DNA from: Yersinia thracica
GTDB taxonomy: Bacteria > Pseudomonadota > Gammaproteobacteria > Enterobacterales > Enterobacteriaceae
Direction of reading: 5' to 3'
NCBI RefSeq assembly: GCF_902170565.1
Contig: NZ_CABHXX010000074.1
Location: forward strand, 114,373 to 178,372
DNA: 64,000 bases
Every line of letters starts with the position of its first letter. The first letter of the stretch is position 1. Shown piece after piece: positions 19,994-28,707 of the stretch. Made by a program: the position numbers and the translations under genes. Under the pieces are notes generated by a model. It was not told the origin of the DNA, searched no databases, and worked only from the letters and a program-made list of their open reading frames with translations.

Positions 19994-20338
19994 CTACGGC
20001 TTATTTGTTAACGATTCATTGGTTAATAACTGGGCTTCAAGCCAGCTCTTTAACTCTGGAGGAGCGGCTTTCAGGCTATTGGAGCCGCGCGTGATAGTCG
20101 CAATCCCTGCGCCCAACTGATTCTTGAGTTCCCGCTGACTTAATTCCCCCCGCATTAATTCTTCAATAATACGCACTCGCGTCCCTAGAGCGGTGCGCTC
20201 ATCCGGTGTTAGCATCAATTGCAGTAGCGGTAAATGGAGGTCTTGCGCAATGGCGTCTTGTAGCAGCGCAACAAAAGTCAGCCAGTGCTGATTATCTTCA
20301 GTCGACAGATTCGGATCGGTCAATCGTAGTTTTGTCAT
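19994..20338 (-). CDS. trpR: Trp operon repressor
   Basis: Tryptophan-activated DNA-binding repressor of trp, aroH-type and its own genes. The core [22 protein letters not shown] and the helix-turn-helix [20 protein letters not shown] are nearly identical to E. coli. I place the start at the ATG at 20338 (114 residues), with a weak GGCGG 11 bases upstream. A second in-frame ATG at 20356 lies inside the operator and has no ribosome-binding site, so it is less likely. The N terminus is divergent from E. coli, as is usual for this protein. Confidence 0.93.
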   Translation of the reverse strand: MTKLRLTDPNLSTEDNQHWLTFVALLQDAIAQDLHLPLLQLMLTPDERTALGTRVRIIEELMRGELSQRELKNQLGAGIATITRGSNSLKAAPPELKSWLEAQLLTNESLTNKP

Positions 20339-20354
20339 GATAGGGAAAGCCGCC

Positions 20355-20372
20355 ATACTATTTAACTAGTAC
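20355..20372 (-). promoter_or_regulatory. Trp operator (TrpR autoregulation site)
   Basis: Minus-strand GTACTAGTTAAATAGTAT is an imperfect palindrome almost identical to the trp operator core ACTAGTTAACTAGT. It sits immediately upstream of trpR, as expected for autoregulation. Confidence 0.85.
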
Positions 20373-20439
20373 AACAGCTTATCATAACCTCAGATATAGC
20401 CAAAGAACTTGGCGTTGCGGCAAAGACGAAAGAATCCCC

Positions 20440-20562
20440 GAAGTCATTGGCGTCGCAGGTAGGCAGCAAGCAAACGCATCCCGATGAGCTTATTTATTTT
20501 AAGGTCAACGGGCAGTCAGTGATTCGGGTGAGCAAGCGCCGTTAACACCGCCGCAGCGTTAA
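20440..20562 (+). repeat. ERIC-like repeat with small internal insertion
   Basis: The core CATCCCGATGAGCTTA and AGTCAGTGATTCGGGTGAGC is split by about 22 extra bases (ATTTTAAGGTCAACGGGC region). A fragment of another copy (GGCGTTGCGGCAA) precedes it at 20411-20424. Confidence 0.75.
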
Positions 20563-20570
20563 ATTTCCTC

Positions 20571-20677
20571 AAAGTCATTGGCGTTGCGGCAAGGCAGCAA
20601 GCGAGCAAATCCCGATGAGCTTACACAAGTAAGTGATTCGGGTGAGCAAGCGCCGCTAACACCGCCGCAGCGTTAAG
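20571..20677 (+). repeat. Second, adjacent ERIC-like repeat
   Basis: AAAGTCATTGGCGTTGCGGC begins this copy, with core AAATCCCGATGAGCTTAC and AAGTAAGTGATTCGGGTGAG, ending ACACCGCCGCAGCGTTAA, the same end as the preceding copy. The two fill most of the 333-bp trpR-slt gap, where I see no gene. Confidence 0.8.
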
Positions 20678-20689
20678 GACGAAGAGGAA

Positions 20690-22615
20690 TTAGTAGCGCC
20701 GCTGCCACTCGGCATCACTCAGCACCTTAGCTGGCCGATTCATAAAGTGACGATAAAAAGCATCATACGCCAATACGTTTTTCACATAGCCACGCGTTTC
20801 TGAGAACGGAATGCTTTCGATAAATGCCACCGCATCCACTTGCCCACTGCTGTTTCCCAACCAGGTATTTACCCGCGATGGGCCGGCGTTATAGGCCGCA
20901 CTGGATAAAATCCGATTGCGCCCGAATTGCTGATAAACCTCTTCCAGATAGCTGGTGCCAATCTCAATGTTAGTGACAGGGTCGAGCAACTGGCTGCTGT
21001 TCACATAACCGGGGATGTTATTCAGTTTGACCGTGTGCTCCGCAGTCCGCGGCATTACCTGCATCAGACCTGCCGCCCCGACGGGCGATTGTGCTTTCGG
21101 GTTCCAGGCACTTTCCTGACGAGCAATGGCCATCGCATAACTTGGAGTTATCCCCTTGCCCTCCGTCGCCTGACGGAATTCTTTTGGCCAGGCCAGTGGG
21201 AAGCGCTCTTCCAGATGGTCCCATAACTTGGCAACAATGGTCGCCTGAACACTCAAGTCGGCCCATTTTTGGTCAAATGCATAGCGCGCCAGTGCTTCCT
21301 GCTCCGGTTTGCTGCGGCTGGCGACCAAATAGCTCCACTCATTGCGGGCCAGATTGTCCATATTCCAATACATTAACTCGCGCACCCGGGCAATTTCAGG
21401 CCGCTGTGCCAGTGAAGCATCAGGTTTGGTGGCCACTTCAACATTAATCGGGTAAGGCACGCCCAGTTTTTGCGCGGCGACCATCGGATAGAAACCGCGC
21501 TCCTGCATCAGGCTGCGCAAAATGGCTTCGCCCTCGGCTTTCTTACCCTGCTCCAGCAACAATGTAGCACGCCAGTAGCGCCACTCATCTTTATTTTGTG
21601 CATCTGCCGGTAAGCGGGCTATCCAAGCGGCTAATCCTTGGCGGTCGCCAGTCCCCAGTGACATGCGGATACGGCGCTCCAGCAGCGGGGTGGAATGGCT
21701 ACGCAAAGTGACTTGATCACGCCATTTGGCTTGATCGTAATTCGCATCATTACCCATCAGACGCCAGGCCACGGTTTCTTCCAGTTCCAGCTTCTCGCTG
21801 TCACTCATTTTTTGCAGCCGCGCCAGCGTTGGGATCATCGCACGCGCATTTTCCACGTCCTGCCGCGCCAGCCGGGTAAAAGCAATGATAGTGGCTGAGC
21901 GGGTAAAATCTGTCGGCCCGACAGTTCGAGCAAAACTTGCGACACTGGCCGGGTCACTTTGCAATTTTGCCAGTGCCGTGCCCATAGTCTGATAATCCGC
22001 TGGCAGTTGCTTGAGTAAGTAACTTACCAAACTGGCATTGCCCTCTTTCAGCGCCAGCTTCATACGCGCCAGTGTTGCCAATGGGGTTTGGTGCCCGGCT
22101 TGTTGCCAGACACTGAATAATTTATCGCAGCTACCCGGTAGCGCCTGGCCGTTGAGCCAAATCTCGCGGGCGCCATCCCAGGCGACTTGCTGCTCGCCAG
22201 TGGCCCATTTTGCATAGTAATAATTACAGCGAGCTGCCACCGGTTTGGGAGCTTGTGGGCTGAACGCCAATAACCCGCGCCAATCTTCGCGACGCGCCAA
22301 CTCGTTAACAAAACGGGATGATAGCGAATTTGCTGGCGGCAATGTGGGGTTCCGAGTTAGAAAATCGGTCACTTGCGCCGCACTCAATTGGCTTAAATCT
22401 TGTGTTAACTGGCGGTATTCCAGATACGGATACAGCGGATAATCACGCAGTGTGGGCATCAGTTGCGCCACGGTATCCATCTGATTGCTGTCCCAAGCCA
22501 GTTTAACTTGCTGATAGCGTTGCCGTTGGGCATCAATGGAGTCGGCGAATGCCACTCCTGAAGTCGTCACCAGACACACGCCAATCGCCAGATATCGCCA
22601 CTTGTCCATACTCAC
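20690..22615 (-). CDS. slt: Soluble lytic murein transglycosylase Slt70
   Basis: Periplasmic exo-acting enzyme that cleaves peptidoglycan to 1,6-anhydromuropeptides. The 641 residues start with a signal peptide ending near VAFA/DS (residue 25). A long alpha-helical superhelical ring (about 30-460) follows, then the lysozyme-like catalytic domain: the acid Glu is in AIARQESAWNPKAQS (about residue 489), followed by GAAGLMQVMPRTA and SSAAYNAGPSRV. The length agrees with E. coli Slt (645 with its signal). The third codon is a second possible start. In E. coli slt neighbours both trpR and ettA; here the ettA side is interrupted. Confidence 0.97.
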   Translation of the reverse strand: MSMDKWRYLAIGVCLVTTSGVAFADSIDAQRQRYQQVKLAWDSNQMDTVAQLMPTLRDYPLYPYLEYRQLTQDLSQLSAAQVTDFLTRNPTLPPANSLSSRFVNELARREDWRGLLAFSPQAPKPVAARCNYYYAKWATGEQQVAWDGAREIWLNGQALPGSCDKLFSVWQQAGHQTPLATLARMKLALKEGNASLVSYLLKQLPADYQTMGTALAKLQSDPASVASFARTVGPTDFTRSATIIAFTRLARQDVENARAMIPTLARLQKMSDSEKLELEETVAWRLMGNDANYDQAKWRDQVTLRSHSTPLLERRIRMSLGTGDRQGLAAWIARLPADAQNKDEWRYWRATLLLEQGKKAEGEAILRSLMQERGFYPMVAAQKLGVPYPINVEVATKPDASLAQRPEIARVRELMYWNMDNLARNEWSYLVASRSKPEQEALARYAFDQKWADLSVQATIVAKLWDHLEERFPLAWPKEFRQATEGKGITPSYAMAIARQESAWNPKAQSPVGAAGLMQVMPRTAEHTVKLNNIPGYVNSSQLLDPVTNIEIGTSYLEEVYQQFGRNRILSSAAYNAGPSRVNTWLGNSSGQVDAVAFIESIPFSETRGYVKNVLAYDAFYRHFMNRPAKVLSDAEWQRRY

Positions 22616-23147
22616 TGTTTCCTCACTGGTTGTTGGCTACTGCATTTCACTTACCGCAACTTCTGATTAGCATAGTCATAATTAGTTCCGGCAGCTGGAC
22701 ATACTAACTAAGAGTTTCACCTGATAGCCAGCGATTACACCTACAAATAGACAAGGGTAATTAATCTTTCTGAGTGATGTTTGAAATGATGGATGAACTT
22801 CAATGGGCTGGGGAAGAAAATCAGTAAAATAATTAACTGGATAATATATTATTATTCAATAGGCTAGCTAATAATCACGACCAAAAATTTCGATTTTATT
22901 ATCTCAAATCAAGACGCTATTTTGATAAAAATCTACTATCCTTGCTTAATATAACTATGTCGTTGTAAACATAATTGTTGTAAACATATCATTCAGAATC
23001 ATTTTTTTGTCTTTTAATAAAAATCAAATAATTGAGGAGCAGGATTTTTCACGGAAGAGCATTTGCTGCCCTGTGCCGTTGCCTCGACGGTAATGAGATG
23101 AAAAACAGATAGATTTCAGATTTTTAATTTTTAAGAAGGTTCTTTCA
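22616..23147. other. slt-ATPase intergenic region (532 bp), structured ATPase leader
   Basis: AT-rich and without a recognisable gene. The last 120 bases before the ATPase are more GC-rich and can fold: GCCGT/ACGGT around TGCCTCG (about 23086-23103), AGC-ATTT-GCT, and TTTTTCA with TGAAAAA enclosing them (about 23045-23106). This looks like an mRNA leader, possibly metal- or Mg-responsive, but matches no riboswitch I can name. Confidence 0.4.
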
Positions 23148-25865
23148 ATGCAAAATTCATCAAACCCCAAACCCGCCGCGCCGCCAGAAGGCCAGGCTTG
23201 GTATCAACTGACTGTGGAAGAATCTTTGCAGCAGCTAAATAGCCGCGAAGAAGGGTTAAGCCAACAAGAAGCAGAAGAACGCCTTAAACAATACGGCCCC
23301 AATGCACTACCCGCCAAAAAAAGTAAGCACCCACTGCTACAATTTCTCGCTCATTTTAATGATGTCCTGATTTACATTCTCTTGGCTGCTGCGTTAGTCA
23401 AAGGTCTAATGGGCCACTCGGTCGATACCATTATCATTCTTTGCGTCGCCGTCATTAACGCATTAATTGGTTATGTTCAGGAAAATAAAGCCGAGAAGTC
23501 ACTGAAAAGCATTCAAAATATGCTCTCCAGTAAAGCTGTGGTCATCCGTGATGGCAATGCAAAAACCATTGATGCACAGGATTTGGTGCCGGGTGATATC
23601 GTCACATTGAAACCGGGGGATAAAATCCCGGCTGATTTACGGTTACTCGAAGCCCACAACCTCCAGATTGAAGAAGCTATCCTGACCGGTGAATCAACCG
23701 TGGTTGAGAAGCAAATTGGGGTGATTGAAAATGAATCAGTGATTGGCGACCGCAAAAACCTGTTGTTCTCGGGCACCACCATCAGTGCCGGTACAGCGAA
23801 AGGTGTCGTCATTGCCAGTGGCGGTGATACCGAACTGGGTCATATCAACCAAATGATGTCGGCGGTTGAAGCCACCCGCACCCCACTGCTGCAACAGATG
23901 GACCGCCTGGGCAAAGCGATTTTCATCCTGATATTGGTGATGATGGCATTCTTGTTTGTCTTCGCCTTTATCCTGCGCGACCTGCCAGTGAATGAGTTGC
24001 TGCTGGCGCTGATAAGTCTGGCTGTTGCCTCGGTTCCTGAAGGTTTACCGGCCATTATTTCGATTATTCTGTCTTTGGGTGTGCAAGCAATGGCGCGCAA
24101 CCGCGCGATTATTCGCAAGCTGCCAACGGTAGAAACCTTGGGTGCCATGACCGTCGTCTGTTCCGATAAAACCGGCACCCTGACGATGAATGAAATGACC
24201 GTCAAAGCGGTGATTCTGGCCGACAATTGCTACCGGGTCACCGGTGAAAGCTATGAGCCAGTGGGTAACATTTATCCGGAAGGCAGTGAGCAGCAAGCCG
24301 TTCTTGCCGGGCCGTTAAAAACATTTATCACTGCGGTGAATTTATGTAATGACAGCCAGATTCAAAAGAATGACCAAGGCCATTGGATTATTGTGGGTGG
24401 CCCTACTGAAGGCGCACTGAAAGTCTTGGCGGCCAAATCAGGTATTGAGCTGGGCCAGGTGACTCAGCACGGTAAAATTCCTTTCGATTCTGCCTATAAA
24501 TACATGGCAACCAGCCATCAGGTTGAGTCCGAAAGCTGTATTTTCCTGACCGGCGCGCCCGATGTGCTGTTTACTTTCTGCCAGCAAGAACTGACGGATA
24601 AGGGTGTCATTCCTTTCCGCCGTGATTACTGGGATGCCGAGATGACGCGCTATACCCAGCAGGGCCTGCGCATGTTGGCGGCGGCTTACCGCCCAACAGA
24701 ACAAACTGTCAGCGAGTTGGAACACAGTGATATCCAGCAAGGCATGGTGTTTGTCGGCATCGCCGGCATGATGGACCCACCACGCCCTGAAGCTATCGAC
24801 GCCATTGCGACCTGCCAACAGGCGGGGATTCGCGTGAAGATGATCACCGGCGACCATCAGGAAACCGCGATGGCGATTGGTGCCATGCTGGGCATAGGCA
24901 ATGGGAAAGACTCCATTACCGGCGGCCAGTTGGAGCATATGGATGATAAAGAACTGGCTGAAGCAGCCGTTCGTTATGATATTTTTGCCCGTACCAGCCC
25001 TGAGCACAAACTGCGTCTGGTCAAAGCCTTGCAAGATAAAGGCGAAATCGTCGGGATGACCGGCGATGGCGTGAACGATGCACCAGCGCTGAAACAAGCC
25101 GATGTGGGCATCGCCATGGGCATCAAAGGCACCGAGGTGACAAAAGAAGCTGCCGATATGGTGCTGTCAGATGATAACTTCGCCACCATCGCCCACGCGG
25201 TTGAAGAAGGCCGTCGGGTCTACGATAACCTGAAGAAAACTATTCTGTTTGTGTTGCCGACCAACCTGGCGCAAGGGTTGTTAATCATCTTTGCTATCCT
25301 GGTCGGTGCCGTGATTCCCCTGACACCACTGCAAATCCTCTGGATAAACATGGCAACATCCACCACGCTTTCATTCGGTTTGGCCTTTGAGCCGGCAGAA
25401 AGAGGCATTATGCGCCGCAACCCACGTGACCCATCAAAACACGTGTTAGACGGCCATGCCATCTGGCGTATCGCGTTTGTCGGTACCTTGATTGCGTGCA
25501 GTGCATTTGCTCTGGAAGCCTATATGGAGCCGCGCGGTTACAGCACAGAATTTATCCGTACCGTGATAATGCAAACTCTGGTGACTGCGCAGTGGATTTA
25601 TATGTTTAACTGCCGCGTGATGGACAGATTCCCACTGAACAAAGAAGTGTTTGTTAACAAAGGATTGTGGTTAGTTTCTGGTGTGCTGATTCTGTTGCAG
25701 TTAGCCATCATCTATCTGCCATTTATGAACACCGCTTTCGGTACCGAGCCATTACCGGCTTATTACTGGGGCATCACACTGCTGGTCTCTATCGCCATCT
25801 TCTTAATTGTAGAAGTCGAAAAATGGGTCATCGGGCGCTTCAAACGCGGCTCGAATCCTGTCTGA
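23148..25865 (+). CDS. P-type (type II) cation-transporting ATPase
   Basis: Inner-membrane ion pump of the Ca2+/Na+,K+-ATPase subfamily, 905 residues. Order of features: cytosolic N terminus, M1-M2, actuator domain with TGES (about 179-182), M4 with PEGLP (about 297-301), phosphorylation site CSDKTGTLT (Asp340), nucleotide-binding domain, hinge TGDGVNDAPALKQ (about 642-654), then M5-M10. The M6 segment reads WINMATSTTLSFGLAFEP: the Asp that binds Ca2+ in SERCA-type pumps (NLVTD) is Ser here, so the ion is uncertain and may be monovalent or Mn/Mg. A strong AAGAAGG ribosome-binding site precedes the ATG. It lies between slt and hmsCDE, absent from that site in E. coli. Confidence 0.92.
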   Translation: MQNSSNPKPAAPPEGQAWYQLTVEESLQQLNSREEGLSQQEAEERLKQYGPNALPAKKSKHPLLQFLAHFNDVLIYILLAAALVKGLMGHSVDTIIILCVAVINALIGYVQENKAEKSLKSIQNMLSSKAVVIRDGNAKTIDAQDLVPGDIVTLKPGDKIPADLRLLEAHNLQIEEAILTGESTVVEKQIGVIENESVIGDRKNLLFSGTTISAGTAKGVVIASGGDTELGHINQMMSAVEATRTPLLQQMDRLGKAIFILILVMMAFLFVFAFILRDLPVNELLLALISLAVASVPEGLPAIISIILSLGVQAMARNRAIIRKLPTVETLGAMTVVCSDKTGTLTMNEMTVKAVILADNCYRVTGESYEPVGNIYPEGSEQQAVLAGPLKTFITAVNLCNDSQIQKNDQGHWIIVGGPTEGALKVLAAKSGIELGQVTQHGKIPFDSAYKYMATSHQVESESCIFLTGAPDVLFTFCQQELTDKGVIPFRRDYWDAEMTRYTQQGLRMLAAAYRPTEQTVSELEHSDIQQGMVFVGIAGMMDPPRPEAIDAIATCQQAGIRVKMITGDHQETAMAIGAMLGIGNGKDSITGGQLEHMDDKELAEAAVRYDIFARTSPEHKLRLVKALQDKGEIVGMTGDGVNDAPALKQADVGIAMGIKGTEVTKEAADMVLSDDNFATIAHAVEEGRRVYDNLKKTILFVLPTNLAQGLLIIFAILVGAVIPLTPLQILWINMATSTTLSFGLAFEPAERGIMRRNPRDPSKHVLDGHAIWRIAFVGTLIACSAFALEAYMEPRGYSTEFIRTVIMQTLVTAQWIYMFNCRVMDRFPLNKEVFVNKGLWLVSGVLILLQLAIIYLPFMNTAFGTEPLPAYYWGITLLVSIAIFLIVEVEKWVIGRFKRGSNPV

Positions 25866-25884
25866 TATCCATCAGTTCCCCTCA

Positions 25885-25912
25885 AGCCCGGCGACTCAGC
25901 CGGGCTTTTTTT
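25885..25912 (+). terminator. Terminator of the P-type ATPase gene
   Basis: AGCCCGGC and GCCGGGCT form a perfect 8-bp stem with loop GACTCA, followed by seven T. It separates the ATPase from hmsCDE. Confidence 0.95.
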
Positions 25913-26063
25913 GTGCTTCGCAAAGAGAATTTAAGATAAATCTCACATTGCGGATGCCATGGCTATTAATATGCCAATTAATTCTTATAATAGATTAGCG
26001 GCGATTAATTACTCGATGCCGCGATTAACATGTGAGCCATGCCGCCAACGGGAAGCGCAAAAA

Positions 26064-26732
26064 ATGAATACTGCACCTTGCGCAATTAGCGGCATCAACG
26101 ATGGAAAACATCATTATCTACTCAAGCTAATTACACCACGACATATCTGGCGGCGGAGTTATGCCCTCACATTATTATTTATCTTAACTTTATTCGCATC
26201 ATTGCCCTCAATAGCTGCCAATAACTTAAGCACCGTAAATAACTTAGGCGCTGTAAATAACTTAAGCGCAGAACTTATTCATGAGCGTAGTGATGCTGCG
26301 ACAAAAATGGTGCTGGGAATTATCAGTTATTCGCGCTGGCCAACCCCTCCGCCAGTGATTCGTTTGTGTGTCATTGCCCCAACAAACTATGCAGAAGAAC
26401 TGTTTAATCCGGCACTAATGCAAACCGCACATCCGATTAAAACACAGCGTTATTCACTACCCAATGCCGCGCTGGCAAGCAACTGTGATGTGGCTTATCT
26501 GGGCAGCATGGGGGAGCAACAGCGCCAGGAACTGACAACCCAACTTTCGGGGTATCCGATTCTGACCATCAGCGAAGATTATGCTGAATGCACTCTGGGC
26601 AGTGCGTTCTGTCTGCTACTGGACGATAAACAAGCCTCTTTCAAAGTCAATATGGATGCATTAGCACGCGCGGGGGTACGAGTTCACCCCAACGTGTTGC
26701 AACTTGCCCGTAAAAAGGCTGACGCATTATGA
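26064..26732 (+). CDS. hmsC: HmsC, periplasmic YfiR-family repressor of HmsD
   Basis: YfiR-family (DUF4154) periplasmic protein that in Y. pestis and, as YfiR, in Pseudomonas holds the partner diguanylate cyclase inactive. I prefer the ATG at 26064 (222 residues), which has GGGAAG 9 bases upstream; in-frame ATGs at 25959 and 25971 would add 35 or 31 residues without a good ribosome-binding site. A hydrophobic segment (LTLLFILTLFASLPSIAA, ending near residue 52) acts as signal peptide. Just after it lies a triplicated six-residue unit, then the YfiR core (GIISYSRWP, VIRLCVIAP, ILTISED). Four cysteines could form disulfides, as in YfiR. Its stop overlaps hmsD by 4 bases. Confidence 0.88.
   Translation: MNTAPCAISGINDGKHHYLLKLITPRHIWRRSYALTLLFILTLFASLPSIAANNLSTVNNLGAVNNLSAELIHERSDAATKMVLGIISYSRWPTPPPVIRLCVIAPTNYAEELFNPALMQTAHPIKTQRYSLPNAALASNCDVAYLGSMGEQQRQELTTQLSGYPILTISEDYAECTLGSAFCLLLDDKQASFKVNMDALARAGVRVHPNVLQLARKKADAL
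26220..26273 (+). repeat. 18-bp tandem repeat, three copies, inside hmsC
   Basis: Units at 26220-26237, 26238-26255 and 26256-26273 share AATAACTTA(A/G)GC and encode NNLSTV, NNLGAV and NNLSAE in frame, directly after the predicted signal-peptide cleavage site. Copy number could vary between strains without shifting the frame. Confidence 0.9.
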
Positions 26733-28030
26733 GTTCAATAAAAAATAAATCTGCTGGCCAGATAAAAAATCAGACTAATGCTCCGAAACTCCCGACACTT
26801 GGCCGTGTATTGGGCAGAGTACATTTAATTGTGGCACTGGTATCCGTGGCGACAGCCGGTATTTTCCTGACATTAGCCGCCCTGTTTGCATTACGGGTTT
26901 ATGCTGACCATAACCTGCACTTGATCGCCCGTTCAATCAGCTATACCACTGAAGCCGCTGTTGTTTTTGGTGATACCGATGCGGCGAGTGAAGCGCTGGC
27001 AATGATTGCCGCGAATGAGGAAGTCGCACAAGCGAAAATCATGGATGTGAATGGCCGAGTCATCGCGCAATGGACACTGCCCAATGACGGCCCAATGCAT
27101 CAGATGGAGCAAAGTGTTGCCCGCTGGGCATTACCTGAACCGGTGGTTTTACCCATAGCTCACTCTGGTAACGAAATCGGCACGGTGGTGATTGTCGGCC
27201 ACGGCGGCAGTCTGCTGCGCTTTTTGCTGCAAGGGTTAACCGGCCTGTTAGTGTGCTTGATCCTGAGCACCGCGGTGGCGCTATTTCTGTCGCGCCGGAT
27301 GCTCCTTCGCATTATCGGCTCATTAAATCGGATTACTGAAGTTGCCCATAATGTCAGCCGTAACCGCAGTTTTGGCCAACGCGTTCCATCGGCTCAAATT
27401 GCAGAACTGAATGAGTTGAGTCAGGATTTCAATGGGTTACTGGAAGAGCTGGAAGTTTGGCAAGAGCACCTCACCAGGGAAAATGACTCCCTCGCCCACC
27501 GCGCAGCCCACGATAGCTTGACCGGGCTGGCAAACCGCGCCTTTTTTGAAGGCCGTTTAAGCCGAACACTCAATGATTGCAAAACTAACCAACATGCTGC
27601 GGTTTTATTCCTCGATGGCGATCACTTCAAAGAAATCAATGATAACTATGGTCACGCTGCCGGTGATGTGGTGCTGACAAGCATTGCTGACCGCCTGCGC
27701 GCATTATTACGTGAAAGCGATTTAGTCGCTCGTCTGGGCGGCGATGAGTTCGCCATATTGTTGGCCCCCATTCATAACACTGATGATGTGCTCACCATTG
27801 CTAACAATATTATAAAAAGTATGGCGCAACCCATAGTCCTGAGTGATGGGCAAGAAATAACCACCTCACTCAGTATTGGTATTGCTATTTATCCTGACCA
27901 CGCGCAAACGCCGGATGAGTTATTACAACGGGCTGATGAGGCGATGTATCAGGCAAAGAAAGGTTTCCGGTTGCATGAACGGGGTATTGTTTATCAGTCG
28001 GAATTTATTAATTCAGAAAGTTTAGGGTAG
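26729..28030 (+). CDS. hmsD: HmsD, membrane diguanylate cyclase (YfiN type)
   Basis: Makes cyclic di-GMP, which drives Hms-dependent exopolysaccharide biofilm in Yersinia. The 433 residues contain an N-terminal transmembrane helix (about 30-55), a periplasmic CHASE8-like sensor region, a second helix (about 165-190), a HAMP linker and a GGDEF domain. The catalytic motif is intact (ARLGGDEFAILL, GGDEF about 337-341), with the product-inhibition I-site RESD five residues before it. No EAL domain is present. The ATGA overlap with hmsC indicates coupling of repressor and enzyme. Confidence 0.93.
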   Translation: MSSIKNKSAGQIKNQTNAPKLPTLGRVLGRVHLIVALVSVATAGIFLTLAALFALRVYADHNLHLIARSISYTTEAAVVFGDTDAASEALAMIAANEEVAQAKIMDVNGRVIAQWTLPNDGPMHQMEQSVARWALPEPVVLPIAHSGNEIGTVVIVGHGGSLLRFLLQGLTGLLVCLILSTAVALFLSRRMLLRIIGSLNRITEVAHNVSRNRSFGQRVPSAQIAELNELSQDFNGLLEELEVWQEHLTRENDSLAHRAAHDSLTGLANRAFFEGRLSRTLNDCKTNQHAAVLFLDGDHFKEINDNYGHAAGDVVLTSIADRLRALLRESDLVARLGGDEFAILLAPIHNTDDVLTIANNIIKSMAQPIVLSDGQEITTSLSIGIAIYPDHAQTPDELLQRADEAMYQAKKGFRLHERGIVYQSEFINSESLG

Positions 28031-28035
28031 GTGAC

Positions 28036-28545
28036 ATGCTGGTTTTAAACAAAAATCGTCAGAGAAATCCTCTTTGGTTTAGTTTTTTTGCACTTTGTTT
28101 GTTGGTATTAGTGGGCTGTCAGGCCAAGCCACACCAAGGGCTGACCCCAGAACAAATTGCGGCGTTACAAGAGCAAGGGTTTAAATTAACCGATAATGGC
28201 TGGGAGTTTGGGCTAGCCAATAAAGTGTTATTCGACAGTGACGTCAGGAAATTAAACGCATCGGGCGTGCAAACTGTCCAAAACATTGGCCGCGCTTTAC
28301 ACAATGTCGGGATTAATCATATGCGGGTTGATGGGCATACCGATGCAATGGGTGAAGATGGCTATAACCAGAAACTCTCTTATGAGCGGGCTTCAGCAGT
28401 GGCAGACAGTTTGGCCGCCATTGGCATTCCACGCGCCAATATTGACGTTCGTGGCCGTGGCAAGCTAGAGCCAGTAGCTGACAACCGCACTGCCAAAGGC
28501 CGGGCAGAAAATCGCCGCGTAGCAATGATAGTCACCGCGCCTTAA
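28036..28545 (+). CDS. hmsE: HmsE, OmpA-like outer-membrane lipoprotein (YfiB type)
   Basis: Third gene of the operon, 5 bases after hmsD. The 169-residue protein has a lipobox (LVLVGC, Cys near residue 28), so it should be lipid-anchored. A C-terminal OmpA/MotB peptidoglycan-binding domain follows (FDSDVRKLN, VDGHTDAMG, YNQKLSYERA, GRAENRRVAM). In the YfiBNR model the outer-membrane partner sequesters the periplasmic repressor and releases the cyclase. A short AGCCC/GGGCT hairpin follows at 28577-28592 without a T-run. Confidence 0.93.
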   Translation: MLVLNKNRQRNPLWFSFFALCLLVLVGCQAKPHQGLTPEQIAALQEQGFKLTDNGWEFGLANKVLFDSDVRKLNASGVQTVQNIGRALHNVGINHMRVDGHTDAMGEDGYNQKLSYERASAVADSLAAIGIPRANIDVRGRGKLEPVADNRTAKGRAENRRVAMIVTAP

Positions 28546-28609
28546 GCCACCGCTAGCAGCGACCTCAAAAAGATAAAGCCCATGGACGGGCTAAATAGCG
28601 AGAGTGGCC

Positions 28610-28641
28610 AACACACCTGCGACTTGAAAGATGACGGGTAT
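28610..28641 (+). repeat. ERIC end fragment
   Basis: ACACACCTGCGACTTGAAAG followed by ATGACGGGTATAG matches only the right-hand end of the longer ERIC-like elements (GCAGCTTGAAGTATGACGGG at 30569-30588). The rest of the element is missing. Confidence 0.6.
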
Positions 28642-28707
28642 AGTAAAACGGGCTACACTCCGCACCAGATATCCTAATAAAAACTGATCTAGAGAGGCTG
28701 AGGCAAC

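Noticed and set aside
23030..23147. yybP-ykoY-type manganese riboswitch in front of the P-type ATPase
   Set aside because: GAGGAGCAG resembles the first conserved loop (GGGGAGTAG), but the second loop GGC(G/A)AGAC and the pairing of the closing stem are not found; a covariance-model search would be decisive.
24438..25097. A 219-codon frame antisense to the P-type ATPase
   Set aside because: It lies wholly within a well-conserved gene, has no domain or initiation signal and mirrors its codon bias.
26220..26273. Tandem 18-bp repeats as a CRISPR-like array (also 48605-48658 and 32732-32788)
   Set aside because: Units are contiguous without spacers, only three copies, two arrays are in-frame coding, and no cas genes occur in the window.
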